Under the pieces are notes generated by a model. It searched no databases, was not told the origin of the DNA, and was given only the letters and a program-made list of their open reading frames with translations. This document shows positions 9,601 through 17,348 of a DNA stretch of 64,000 nucleotides, in pieces; within the stretch, counting starts at the first letter, position 1, and every line of letters starts with the position of its first letter. This DNA is from Persicitalea jodogahamensis (GTDB lineage: Bacteria; Bacteroidota; Bacteroidia; Cytophagales; Spirosomataceae), in contig NZ_BMXF01000003.1 of NCBI RefSeq assembly GCF_014651615.1, positions 1 to 64,000 of the forward strand. Reading direction: 5' to 3'. A program made the translations under genes and the position numbers.

Positions 9601-9833
9601 AGAACGCTCACTCCGGGTAGCGTCCCGCCATTTTCATCAGTAACCTTACCGCTTACGGTAGCCAACAGTTTGGATGCATAACTCCCTCCGGCATTCGCAC
9701 CCTTTGATGGTGCGGCGGCGAGCCAGGAAGACATCAGTAGAACAAAGCAGAACGCGGACAGAGCCCTACTCATTTTCGGAATACACCGGTCAGAAATGTA
9801 ATTTCTGCGGCAATCGGGTACAAGCTTTCTCAT
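6603..9833 (-). CDS. SusC/RagA-family TonB-dependent outer-membrane transporter
   Basis: 1076 residues. After the signal (a second ATG at 9773 gives a cleaner leader, MSRALSAFCFVLLM) comes a carboxypeptidase-regulatory-like domain (VSGKVTDENGGTLPGVSVLVKG). Next is the SusC plug signature (DEVVVVGYGTARKSDLTGSV, FVVDGFPIEDL, STAIYGSRAANGVVLIETKRG) and a long beta-barrel ending in an aromatic residue (KASF). It forms the TonB-powered channel for the SusD encoded 23 bp downstream. The nagB-like gene lies 43 bp upstream in the same direction, so it looks like a mid-operon gene rather than the promoter-proximal gene usual for SusC. The substrate is unknown; neighbours hint at an amino sugar. Confidence 0.93.
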   Translation of the reverse strand: MRKLVPDCRRNYISDRCIPKMSRALSAFCFVLLMSSWLAAAPSKGANAGGSYASKLLATVSGKVTDENGGTLPGVSVLVKGTQRGTVTDAGGNFNLDVPNATAVLVFSFVGYLTKEVTVGNQTTLSVVLSIDAKALDEVVVVGYGTARKSDLTGSVGTVDVGAIVKAPVPSFADALAGRVAGVQVSSNDGQPGGGFNILIRGAGSLTQSTSPLFVVDGFPIEDLNPSTLNQEDIKSISILKDASSTAIYGSRAANGVVLIETKRGRVSKPVVSLSTSLGFQSTPQQIPLMSPYEFVKYQQELNPTLESTAAYFTDGKTLEDYRNVEGINWQDKVFRTGAVQIYNVSLRGGTDQTRYSLSGSLFDQKGVVINTGLKRYSGRLTLDQNIGERAQVGLTANYSGLSSFGQNLSSGAGSSSPSSYVMFRTWVYRPVAPDPSVSLENELVDADAVGNSDFRINPVIDLENQYQYNNTNVLDANAYLSYRLAEGLTFKTTAGIRHNNVQTERFYNSKTSQGSPFNPNNTDGINGSIGNNVQRSYSNENTLNYKVRVSDHSFDALALFAVNGIDYYSSGYTGRLLPNENLGIDGIDEGIVENPGSVSSRNTMASYAARLDYSFKSRYLATFTFRADGSSKFADPWGYFPGIALGWNMGQESFFTDALPFVSNAKIRGSYGSTGNNRIGDFENRPRLTQSLNGYSFNNQTPTGGVYITAVGNSALRWEKVISYDIGYELGLLENRVGLEIDLYRKITQDLLLRADLPPTSGFSSAVKNIGKLQNEGLELTLNTVNFAKKDFQWNSSFNISFNRNKILALTRGQERLTANGRYESQFNKPLYVSEVGKPAGMMYGFIWEGNYQFEDFDNPSDGKYVLKESVPTNGAVRNTIQPGDIKYRDINGDGVINNDDLAVIGRGQPIHTGGFANNFGYKGFNLNVFFQWSYGNDIFNANRLALEGNSNARANVNQYASYVNRWTPENPTNENYRTRGQGPIGFYSSKNVEDGSYLRLKTLSLDYSLPASIIQRLALNSLTLSVASQNLLTWTKYSGLDPEVSILNPVLSPGFDFSGYPQARTVTFGIKASF

Positions 9834-9876
9834 AGTCGGTTGTTTTTAGTTTAGAAAAATAGTCTTCACAAAAATT

Positions 9877-10689
9877 TTAATTTAATGACTGGAATAATTG
9901 ACTTCGAGTCGAAAATTTCCCTGCGCTTTCGGGGTCCAAAAAGAGGGTGGCCGATGGGTGCCTGCGCATGATAGTAGCGGGAAACTCCTTTGAAACAGGT
10001 TCACTCAATGTGTGGCTAACGGCCACTGTCTTAGTGCTTCCCGGAACTACACAAAACAAATGGCGGGCGCGGGTCAGCGCAGGAATGGTGAGCGTCAGGG
10101 CGCTGACAGGTACTTGGTCCAGACTAGGGAAACAGCCGTCATGTACCTGTTGCTCCCGACTTCTGAGGTCCAGTTTAACTTCCTTCACAAGATCGGGGTC
10201 GTCGAAATCAGCTGCGTGCGGGTCGTTGAACGCGATGTGGCAATTCTCGCCAATTCCCATGCACACAATGTCCGTTGGGTATTTAGCCAGTAACTCGGCG
10301 TAGCGGCGACATTCTGCGCCCGGGTCCGGAGCATTACCATCCAGATAAAATACTTCGTTGATGGGTACTTTGCTGAAAAGTTTTTCCCGCAGGTATTCCC
10401 CAAAACTTTGGGGCGCGTCCGAGGGCAAGCCGATGTACTCGTCCATGTGGAAAGCCCTGACTTTATTCCATTCCAGATTAACGTTCGCGGCCATTGCGGC
10501 CAGAAACTCATTCTGAGAAGGGGCTGAGGCAAAAATGATATTCACTTTTTCCTGGGTCAACAGCAGTTCCCGGATCTTTTGCGTGACCGACAAGGCGGCA
10601 AGGGCTCCCATCTCTGGCCGATTTTCCAGGACTTCTACCTGAAGGTTTTCTACCTCGAAACTACGGGCGGAGTACATTTTAAAGGTCAT
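9877..10689 (-). CDS. NagB-like glucosamine-6-phosphate deaminase/isomerase homologue
   Basis: 270 residues matching the glucosamine-6-phosphate deaminase / 6-phosphogluconolactonase fold: FHMDEYIGL (the aspartate matching Asp72 of E. coli NagB), MGIGENCHIAFNDP (active-site loop), and PGSTKTVAV near the phosphate site. NagB converts glucosamine 6-phosphate to fructose 6-phosphate and ammonia in the cytoplasm. In E. coli the loop reads GNDGHIAFNEP with Asp141-His143-Glu148. Here the aspartate is Asn, the following Gly is Cys and the glutamate is Asp. The histidine remains. This variation occurs in a NagB-like subfamily, so either a modified deaminase or a different sugar-phosphate substrate is possible. 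It sits between the permease and SusC genes. Confidence 0.75.
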   Translation of the reverse strand: MTFKMYSARSFEVENLQVEVLENRPEMGALAALSVTQKIRELLLTQEKVNIIFASAPSQNEFLAAMAANVNLEWNKVRAFHMDEYIGLPSDAPQSFGEYLREKLFSKVPINEVFYLDGNAPDPGAECRRYAELLAKYPTDIVCMGIGENCHIAFNDPHAADFDDPDLVKEVKLDLRSREQQVHDGCFPSLDQVPVSALTLTIPALTRARHLFCVVPGSTKTVAVSHTLSEPVSKEFPATIMRRHPSATLFLDPESAGKFSTRSQLFQSLN

Positions 10690-10716
10690 GATATTACGTT
10701 ATTTGTTTAAGGTTTA

Positions 10717-12036
10717 TCAAATAGCCCACTTGCGCACCTTGTGCCCTTTCACGGCGTAAAAGACCAGATACAGATAGCAGGGAAATAATACCCAGTAGGC
10801 CGAGCGCAAGTCGAATTCGTCCGCGAAATGACCATAAAAGAGTGGCAGGATGGCGTTGCCACAAAGGCCCATGATGAGAATGGAAGCTCCCAACTTCGTG
10901 AATCTGCCTAATCCGTCTAGCGCCAGCGGCCAGATGCCAGCCCAAATCAGCGAGTTGGCCAGGCCCAGCAGCACGACGAACCAGATGGAAACGTCCGCCG
11001 AGTGACCCATGAAATTTGTGGTGCCGCTGGCAAACAGGATCAGCAGCGTGAAAATGGTACCCAACCCTGTGCAAATGCGCAGCGCGGTAACCTGGCTCAT
11101 AAATCGGGGAATCGCAACGATGCCAATGACATAGCCGCAAATGGTAAGAAAAAGCGTATAGGAGGGAAACACCTTCGCTTCCAGCAGTCCAATTCCCATC
11201 GAACCCGCGTAACTGATGATGGTATCAATGGCGATGACTTGAGTTCCTACGTGTAGAAAAATGGCCAATGCGCCGAGAATCAGGTGAGGAAATTGGAAGA
11301 TACTGGTCTTTCCAGCGTTCGCGGTAGCCACCTCAGGCGTTTCCTGCTCGGTGTTTATTTCGGGCAATGGGGAGCGGTAGACCAGGTAGCCCAGCACGAA
11401 GAGGAAAGTGCCCAGGACGGAGTAAGGGACGATTACCCGTCGGACCAGTTCATCCAGCGCCGTGGCACGGGCGGCCTCGCTCATGGTTTCAAGTTCGGCA
11501 AACATGGCCGTGTCGGTCGGGCGCAGGATGACCGCCGCAAAAATCAAGGGTGATAAAATCCCTGCTGCCTTATTACAGATACCCATCATGCTAATCCTCT
11601 GGGCAGCCCGATCCTTCGGACCTAACAAAGTGATATAGGGATTCGCAGCGGTTTGCAAAATGGCGAGACCAATGCCGATCGTGAACAGACCCAGCAGAAA
11701 AATCTCGTAGGTACGGGTTTGTGCGGCCGGAACGAATATAAACGCTCCGAGGGACATGGCCCAGAAGCCAAACATCATGCCTTTTTTGAAACCTACTGCT
11801 TTCAACATGTAAGAGGCCGGAACCGACATGATGAAATAGGCAATGTAAAAGGCAAAAGCTACGAGATAGGCCTGGAAACTGGTCAGTTCGCACGCAATCT
11901 TGAAGTAGGGAATCAGGATCGAATTGACCCAGGATATGAAACCGAAGATGAAAAACATCACCCCGACCAGCAGAAGCGATAGTCTGGTTTCGCTTTTGTC
12001 GAGGGGCTTTTTTTCGGTTATTGTAGTCGTTGACAT
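10717..12036 (-). CDS. FucP/GluP-type sugar:proton symporter (MFS)
   Basis: 439 residues from ATG 12036, chosen because an earlier ATG at 12150 would overlap the upstream gene by 77 bp and add a non-membrane tail. Twelve hydrophobic segments are visible. Motifs typical of the fucose/glucose/galactose permease branch include FFIFGFISWVNSILIPYFK, the GFKKGMMFG loop, QTAANPYITLLGP and the C-terminal GNAILPLFYGHFAD. These proteins import monosaccharides through the inner membrane with protons. Bacteroidota members include glucose, fucose and N-acetylglucosamine carriers. It lies 27 bp before the NagB-like gene, so an amino sugar is a reasonable guess, but the transported sugar is not determined. 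Confidence 0.87.
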   Translation of the reverse strand: MSTTTITEKKPLDKSETRLSLLLVGVMFFIFGFISWVNSILIPYFKIACELTSFQAYLVAFAFYIAYFIMSVPASYMLKAVGFKKGMMFGFWAMSLGAFIFVPAAQTRTYEIFLLGLFTIGIGLAILQTAANPYITLLGPKDRAAQRISMMGICNKAAGILSPLIFAAVILRPTDTAMFAELETMSEAARATALDELVRRVIVPYSVLGTFLFVLGYLVYRSPLPEINTEQETPEVATANAGKTSIFQFPHLILGALAIFLHVGTQVIAIDTIISYAGSMGIGLLEAKVFPSYTLFLTICGYVIGIVAIPRFMSQVTALRICTGLGTIFTLLILFASGTTNFMGHSADVSIWFVVLLGLANSLIWAGIWPLALDGLGRFTKLGASILIMGLCGNAILPLFYGHFADEFDLRSAYWVLFPCYLYLVFYAVKGHKVRKWAI

Positions 12037-12073
12037 AGGCAGGGTTTTGAAATAATAGTGTTTTAGGGCGGTT

Positions 12074-13393
12074 TTAAAAGACGCTCGGAATTTTGACCAG
12101 ATCCTGAATTTCATTGCCTCCGTGTTCGAACCGGGCCAGCGTGTACACACTGCCGTCGTTGCCTACGGTGACCGAATTCACATAGGTAGGCCGACTACCA
12201 TCGTCGTAGAAAATGGGCCCGTGGTCGCGGTATTTTTTTGTGGGAATATGGTAGGTAATCAGATGCAGGTTTTCCAAACCTTTGGCGGCTCCCTTGGCAA
12301 TTTCATCCGCACCTTTCACCCGCTTGCCGTTTTCATAGATTGGTCCACCCGTGAGGTAGTAAATCGTGTCGCCGTCAGGGCCGGGCTGAAAACCAAGATA
12401 GCCATAGCTGAACTGATCGAACATGCCACTTTTCCGCGAAGGTTCGGAAGTGATCCTGTCAACGATTTCTATTTGATTGGATTTCGGGTCGAATTTGAAA
12501 AGGTACCCTGAGTTCCCGTGAACCCCGTAAGCTACCTCCTCAGGAGCATACCAGAATATTTTACGCCAGTTATAGCCCATATTACCGGGGCGGGTGGGGT
12601 CGTATTTTCCGAAATAATCCAGCCGCAAATCCAGATCGTTGACCTTTCTCAGCCGCTCTGCACCCGGCTTGTAGATGAGGATGTCGCCCTCCGCCGTTGA
12701 TATGTACACGCTGCCGTCACGGGGATCGACCAGCATGGAACGGCAAATAACGCGGTAATCTTCCCCCACCACTCCCGCCTCTCCCCGTCCGCAGGTGAGA
12801 CCCAAATCTTTCAGCTCCCCAGTTGAAAGGTTGTAGTCAAGAAATTTGCCCAAAGGCCAGGTCAACGCATAAAGATGCGCCCGGTCCCGATCGATGGTAA
12901 GGGTAAGAATGCCCTCCCCGTCCGGTGCGATGGCTAAGTCTTCGAATTCTCCCGATGCCAAATCGTAAGACAAAAAATGGCCACCGGGATATAGTCCGAA
13001 CCCCTCGGGTGCTTTTTCGGGAAGCCGCTCCATCCCGTCGATCATCTCGTAATAGCCGACGTGGGTGGCGAAATAGAGCTTGCCATCATGTTCGTAAAAG
13101 CGAACGTGGCTTTTCCCCTGCGCGATCGTTTTCTGTTCTTTCTCACCGCAAATTTCCGTCAGGTCGCCCAGGAATTCCGTTTGGTCTGCTAGCGGGTCGT
13201 ATCTATATATACGACCACCCTGATCGTGGGATTCCGAGCACAACACATAGTACACTTTCCCATCGCTGGCGGCGGTAATGGCATTGTAGGTGTCATGGGC
13301 CAGTTCGAAACCAGAGTAATAAGGCTTTGCTACCAAGTGATGGCCGAGCGGCATGATTTCTGTGGCGGAGTCGTAGCTGGGGGACGTGGTCAT
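12074..13393 (-). CDS. Beta-propeller protein of unknown function
   Basis: 439 residues with no clear signal peptide. The chain is a series of about 50-residue units with a hydrophobic strand followed by a turn: AASDGKVYYVLCSES, EHDGKLYFATHVGYYE, DPRDGSVYISTAEGDILIYKP, VHGNSGYLFKFDPKSN, VGNDGSVYTLARFEHGG. This is the pattern of a seven- or eight-bladed beta-propeller, similar in style to SMP-30/quinoprotein-like propellers, though no family signature is certain. It is 37 bp upstream of the permease and 75 bp downstream of the amidohydrolase. A cytoplasmic or non-classically placed lactonase or sensor role is possible but unproven. No catalytic motif was recognised. Confidence 0.6.
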   Translation of the reverse strand: MTTSPSYDSATEIMPLGHHLVAKPYYSGFELAHDTYNAITAASDGKVYYVLCSESHDQGGRIYRYDPLADQTEFLGDLTEICGEKEQKTIAQGKSHVRFYEHDGKLYFATHVGYYEMIDGMERLPEKAPEGFGLYPGGHFLSYDLASGEFEDLAIAPDGEGILTLTIDRDRAHLYALTWPLGKFLDYNLSTGELKDLGLTCGRGEAGVVGEDYRVICRSMLVDPRDGSVYISTAEGDILIYKPGAERLRKVNDLDLRLDYFGKYDPTRPGNMGYNWRKIFWYAPEEVAYGVHGNSGYLFKFDPKSNQIEIVDRITSEPSRKSGMFDQFSYGYLGFQPGPDGDTIYYLTGGPIYENGKRVKGADEIAKGAAKGLENLHLITYHIPTKKYRDHGPIFYDDGSRPTYVNSVTVGNDGSVYTLARFEHGGNEIQDLVKIPSVF

Positions 13394-13468
13394 GATTAGG
13401 GGTAGATGATTTATATTGTAAAGTACTTTTAATGAGCCTGTTAAATTTTCAAAAGAGAAATCCGCAAC

Positions 13469-14434
13469 TCAAAGGCGAAACAGCTTTTTGGCGTTTTCAT
13501 AGAGCAGCTTTCGCTCGATGGCTTTGTCCGGGGCAAGTTTCCGGATGGCCGCGATAGTTTGGGCACCCTGGCAGTTGGGACCGTGGCCATCCGAATCCAG
13601 GCAATCGCTGCCATAAAGCAGCTTGTTTTGATGCCGTTCCAGAAATCCCCGGGCGTGATCCTCGTCCCGTAACAAGGCGCTCAACCCCGAACCCGCCGAC
13701 ATATCGCCGTACATGTTGGGGTAGTTGGACAGCAACTGGTCGGTCAGTCCTCCGGCGGTCACCTTGGTTTTGGGATAAAGAATATTCTGGTCAGTGTGAT
13801 TCTTGTCAATGTTGGCCCACCAGGTTTGAGCATGACCGATAAAATTAACATCGGGGTACTTTTCCAGCATGGTGTGAAAGCGATAGAAGTCGTAGTTGAA
13901 CATCGCGTATTGCCAGTGCATCAGCACAGGGACGCGGTACTTGCGAGCCAATTCATAAATAGCCTGCATCGCCGGATCGTCACATTCCAGGCCGAATTTC
14001 GACTCCCCTATGATCGGTGCACCAAGTTTGAGGTACTTTTCAATTTCGGCGGTGGCGTTCGGCAGGTCGGGTACTTCGTTGGCTCCGAATTTGAATGACT
14101 TCGGATATTTTTTGGCTAAATCGAAACAGGCCTCGTTGCCGCTGCATTTGGCCTGCAAGCCATTGGTAGTACCTTGGTGAGTCGAGAATCCAAAGGCTGG
14201 TGTGCCGGCGGGCAACAGGATGGTAGTCGTTGCTCCCAGGGCCTTTTGGTGGGCGATTAATTGCGCATCCGTCCGGCCCATGTAGTCGGTATGCTGGTGG
14301 ATATCAATGATGGGTTCTTCAGCCACTAATCCATCGGCGTGGTTAAGCGCCAGCGCACTCCCAGCCAGCAGCATACTCGTACTGGTCAAAAAGCCCCGTC
14401 GGGTAAGTGTAGAATTATCCTTTTTTTGAGTCAT
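13469..14434 (-). CDS. Tat-exported amidohydrolase-2 family metal-dependent hydrolase
   Basis: 321 residues. The N-terminus has a twin-arginine motif (LTRRGFL) and a hydrophobic stretch, so the enzyme should be exported folded. The mature part has the amidohydrolase-2 layout: metal-binding DIHQHTD just after the leader, histidines in VLMHWQ and NFIGHAQTWW, and the late aspartate in LLYGSDCLD. It ends with the usual KLLYENAKKLFRL helix. Related enzymes hydrolyse lactones, amides or decarboxylate aromatic or sugar acids; the cytoplasmic uronate and fuconolactone hydrolases belong nearby. The gene is 15 bp after the ceramidase-like gene, in the same transcription unit. The substrate is unknown; a sugar lactone made by the adjacent exported oxidoreductase is one hypothesis. 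Confidence 0.72.
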   Translation of the reverse strand: MTQKKDNSTLTRRGFLTSTSMLLAGSALALNHADGLVAEEPIIDIHQHTDYMGRTDAQLIAHQKALGATTTILLPAGTPAFGFSTHQGTTNGLQAKCSGNEACFDLAKKYPKSFKFGANEVPDLPNATAEIEKYLKLGAPIIGESKFGLECDDPAMQAIYELARKYRVPVLMHWQYAMFNYDFYRFHTMLEKYPDVNFIGHAQTWWANIDKNHTDQNILYPKTKVTAGGLTDQLLSNYPNMYGDMSAGSGLSALLRDEDHARGFLERHQNKLLYGSDCLDSDGHGPNCQGAQTIAAIRKLAPDKAIERKLLYENAKKLFRL

Positions 14435-14449
14435 TATCGCTTAGCACAT

Positions 14450-15835
14450 TTAATTTTTTTTCACAAGTCCGGCTCGTTCGGCTACCTTCTGTACGCTGGA
14501 AAGAATATTCGTTTCGATTGACGAATGCCAGGGCGCTGGTTGCCCGTACACCATTTGGGAAGTTTCCCCTTCGTAGCCACCTTCCCGCAGGACTGTGGCC
14601 GAGGGAATATATCCCATCACAAAATTGGAGTAACCAAAGACGAATGTTTGCTCGCCGAACATCTGCTTGATTTTGATTGCGTACTCGATGAGCAGCTCTC
14701 CGCCCAGCGCCACGATGGGTTGGTCGCCAAGCCGCAATACCTGGATGGGGTAGGGGGAAGATTTCGCGAACGGTTCGCCTTTTTCTTTTTTCGCGAGCAT
14801 CCGTTTGGCCCAGCGCTGGTAGTAAGGCACGGACGAATTCGCCATTTCATTCAGTTTTTCGTCGGTAGGCGCATCTGCCAAAGTAAGGTCGATTTCCTTA
14901 TAGACCGCAGTGAGTTTGGGTTCTAGTGGCATCAATTCCTCTTCCACCACTCGCTTTACTGCGGCGGATAATTCCAGACCGTACTGTCGGGCCAGTGGGA
15001 TAGTTCGGCGCGGTAAAGGATTTTGATCTGCTCCAGCACCTTGGAAAAACAGAGCGGTAGCGTTGGGATAGGTTTTTTCCAGTTCCTCCTGGGCAAAGCT
15101 CACATAGTCGCCCGACCAGTCATTGCCGGTAAGTACCGTAGGGTGGCAGGCGTAGCCAAAAGCGATCGCTTTTATATTTTGCTTGCTGTCCACTACCCTG
15201 ATCACTGGAACAGCGTAATCATTGGGTCCTTTCAGTTCGGTCAATTGGGTTAACAGGTTGGCGTCATTGTTGCGGCGGTTGACCTGAAATCGCGTAACGC
15301 CGTTGGCGGACGACAAACTGGCCGTGTCAAGGTTGCCAATAGCCTGCCCCACAAGTGCTACAAGCTGGGTTTCGAGCCAACGAGAGTAGCGGGTGATTTT
15401 GGCTCGCTGGGTATCGTCGAGCGGATAAATATCAGTCAGCGCGTCCTCCAGCACTGGTCCAGAATGGGTGTGGGAGGAATTAAGCAGTACCTGCGCTTTT
15501 GTCAAGCCAAATTTTTTCTGCAATGATTCCTTGATATGATCCGAAATTGTCTTCGGAAGCCCGAGCAAGTCGGTCGAAATCAGTACGGCCCGCTGGCCTT
15601 GCGCATCTTCCAGAACGAGCGCCTTCGCCCACAACTCGTTCAATACCCCGTCCGAAGGTCGGTCGCGCGCGGCAAAACCCGCCATCCACATGGATTCCCG
15701 GGGCGTAATGATCGTGCGCGCCACGCCCGCCTTCCAGGTAGGTGGATACGACTGCCCGAAGCATAGGGGCGAGTGACTCATCAGCCATAGCAAGAGCCCT
15801 ATTCCCAGTAATGGAAACTTACCCTCTAATCTCAT
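14450..15835 (-). CDS. Exported neutral/alkaline ceramidase-like protein
   Basis: 461 residues with a Sec signal peptide cleaved near CFGQ. The sequence matches the N-terminal domain of neutral/alkaline non-lysosomal ceramidases: GVARTIITPRE, AKALVLEDAQGQRAVLISTDLLG, the LNSSHTHSGP zinc-site histidines, FGYACHPTVL and FFQGAGADQNP. True ceramidases (over 600 residues) also have a C-terminal domain missing here. Single-domain members are abundant in Bacteroidota and Planctomycetes glycan clusters and probably cleave amides other than ceramide. Its ATG overlaps the stop of the aminotransferase gene as ATGA, indicating translational coupling. An amide bond, for example an acylated amino sugar, fits with the NagB-like enzyme downstream (inference). 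Confidence 0.75.
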   Translation of the reverse strand: MRLEGKFPLLGIGLLLWLMSHSPLCFGQSYPPTWKAGVARTIITPRESMWMAGFAARDRPSDGVLNELWAKALVLEDAQGQRAVLISTDLLGLPKTISDHIKESLQKKFGLTKAQVLLNSSHTHSGPVLEDALTDIYPLDDTQRAKITRYSRWLETQLVALVGQAIGNLDTASLSSANGVTRFQVNRRNNDANLLTQLTELKGPNDYAVPVIRVVDSKQNIKAIAFGYACHPTVLTGNDWSGDYVSFAQEELEKTYPNATALFFQGAGADQNPLPRRTIPLARQYGLELSAAVKRVVEEELMPLEPKLTAVYKEIDLTLADAPTDEKLNEMANSSVPYYQRWAKRMLAKKEKGEPFAKSSPYPIQVLRLGDQPIVALGGELLIEYAIKIKQMFGEQTFVFGYSNFVMGYIPSATVLREGGYEGETSQMVYGQPAPWHSSIETNILSSVQKVAERAGLVKKN

Positions 15836-17214
15836 TCGCTTTTGGCTTTAACTTGCTCCGCGTTACCATGCACTTTTTTGATCGCTGAGGCAATGGCATC
15901 CATGTCCGAGCGGCTGCCGAGCAGAAGGTTTTGGGTAAACCATACAGCCTCACTGCACAGTTTCTCATTTTCGGGACAGTAGTTCCGCTCGTTGTAATTT
16001 TTAATATCAAGCATCTTGGCGGGATACACCTTTCGATAGCCCGGCGACTGGAAGGTTTCAGCGAGAAATGGCTGGGTATTAAGCACGGTGTAGCCACTGG
16101 AACAGGGAATGCCCTCCATGCGCAAAGCTTTTAGAAACCCTTCACGGGAAAGACCTTTGAAACCTTCGGGGTCGTAGCGGAAGGGAAACAGGTGATAGGC
16201 CGCCCGGTTGACTTTTTCGTAAAGACGGTAGGGCATGATCCCGGGAATTTTTTCAACCTGGGACTTCAGGTAGGCGGCATTTTCGTTACGGGTGGTGGTT
16301 TGGGCGTCGAGCCGCTTCAGTTGGGCCAAGCCGATGGCTGCCTGGTACTCGCTGAACCGTAGTTTTGTCCCCTGCATGATGCTGCCAACACCCACCGCGC
16401 CCACCGCGGTGCCGTAAGGGTTGCCCAAATTGTGAAAGGAGTAGCAGCGATCCATAAATTCTTCGTCGTCGCTCGTGATAGCTCCCCCCTCTCCGATAGG
16501 CATGTTTTTAGAATTCTGAAAGCTGAAACATCCCGCCTGCCCAATGCTACCTACTTTTTTGCCACCGTATTCGGCCAGGTGGGCCTGGCAGGAGTCTTCG
16601 ATTACTGCCAGATTGTGTTTTTTGGCAATCGCTAAAATCGGATCCATGTCGCAGGGTAGGCCCATGATGTGGACGGGAATGATGGCTTTGGTACGGGGCG
16701 TTATCTGAGCTTCGATTTTCGCTGGATCCATCTGGAAAGTTTCCCGATCCACATCCACAAATACGGGCATGGCACCGTTGGTAAGCACCGCACTGACGGT
16801 GGCGATGAAAGTATAAGGGGGGACAAGAACCTCATCGCCTGCCCCGATATTCATCTGAGCCAGGGCAATCACCAAGGCATTGGTGCCATTCACTACTGCC
16901 AGGGATCGCTTGGTGCCTATGGCACTGGCCCACTCCTTTTCGAATTCGAGCACTGTATCCGCCCGTGACCACACGCCGCTTCGCATGACTTCGAGCAGAC
17001 GCTTTTCGTCGGTTTCCGGATCCCATTGCGGCCATTCGGGCCATTGAACCTTGCTCCATGCCGGAGTACCACCGAGCAAAGCGGGCTTTTCCATTACCCT
17101 GTTACCGATCACTGGCGCAGAGATGGTGGTCCCTATCACGGCACCCAATCCTGCCAAGGTATTGCGTTTCATGAACTCCCGGCGAGAGACGTGGTTATTT
17201 GGGGATTTGTCCAT
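15832..17214 (-). CDS. Tat-exported DegT/DnrJ/EryC1-type PLP aminotransferase
   Basis: 460 residues. The N-terminus (SRREFMK followed by a hydrophobic, alanine- and glycine-rich run) is a textbook Tat signal, which is unusual for this family. The rest is a full-length sugar aminotransferase of the DegT/DnrJ/EryC1/StrS type: NGTNALVIAL, VPPYTFIATVSAVL, the PLP-binding aspartate region IEDSCQAHLAEYGGKKVGS, and the lysine that would form the Schiff base in SFQNSKNMPIGEGGAI. Tat export would carry the PLP-loaded enzyme to the periplasm. DegT enzymes add or remove amino groups on keto-sugars. It follows a LacI-type palindrome and is coupled to the ceramidase-like gene. A periplasmic 3-keto sugar made by the exported oxidoreductase is a possible substrate (inference). 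Confidence 0.8.
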   Translation of the reverse strand: MDKSPNNHVSRREFMKRNTLAGLGAVIGTTISAPVIGNRVMEKPALLGGTPAWSKVQWPEWPQWDPETDEKRLLEVMRSGVWSRADTVLEFEKEWASAIGTKRSLAVVNGTNALVIALAQMNIGAGDEVLVPPYTFIATVSAVLTNGAMPVFVDVDRETFQMDPAKIEAQITPRTKAIIPVHIMGLPCDMDPILAIAKKHNLAVIEDSCQAHLAEYGGKKVGSIGQAGCFSFQNSKNMPIGEGGAITSDDEEFMDRCYSFHNLGNPYGTAVGAVGVGSIMQGTKLRFSEYQAAIGLAQLKRLDAQTTTRNENAAYLKSQVEKIPGIMPYRLYEKVNRAAYHLFPFRYDPEGFKGLSREGFLKALRMEGIPCSSGYTVLNTQPFLAETFQSPGYRKVYPAKMLDIKNYNERNYCPENEKLCSEAVWFTQNLLLGSRSDMDAIASAIKKVHGNAEQVKAKSE

Positions 17215-17292
17215 AGTCGTTAAGAATTTAAGAATAGGTCTTTGAGTTTATAGCTCAATCTAACACTGGAAAAATTTCGATCGATCAAATTT

Positions 17293-17306
17293 CGGGTACG
17301 TACCCG
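17293..17306. promoter_or_regulatory. Candidate LacI-type operator before the aminotransferase gene
   Basis: A perfect 14-bp palindrome, CGGGTACGTACCCG, centred on CpG as in LacI-family operators. It lies 79 bp upstream of the aminotransferase start in the 134-bp gap after the oxidoreductase gene. The identical sequence recurs before the oxidoreductase gene, and a LacI-family regulator is the next gene upstream. Confidence 0.6.
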
Positions 17307-17348
17307 GAAATGTATAAAAAAAGAGCGGTTGCCCTCTGCATCATCTGG

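Noticed and set aside
13420-13429. Palindrome AAAGTACTTT before the beta-propeller gene
   Set aside because: Short, AT-rich and single; expected by chance in a window this size.
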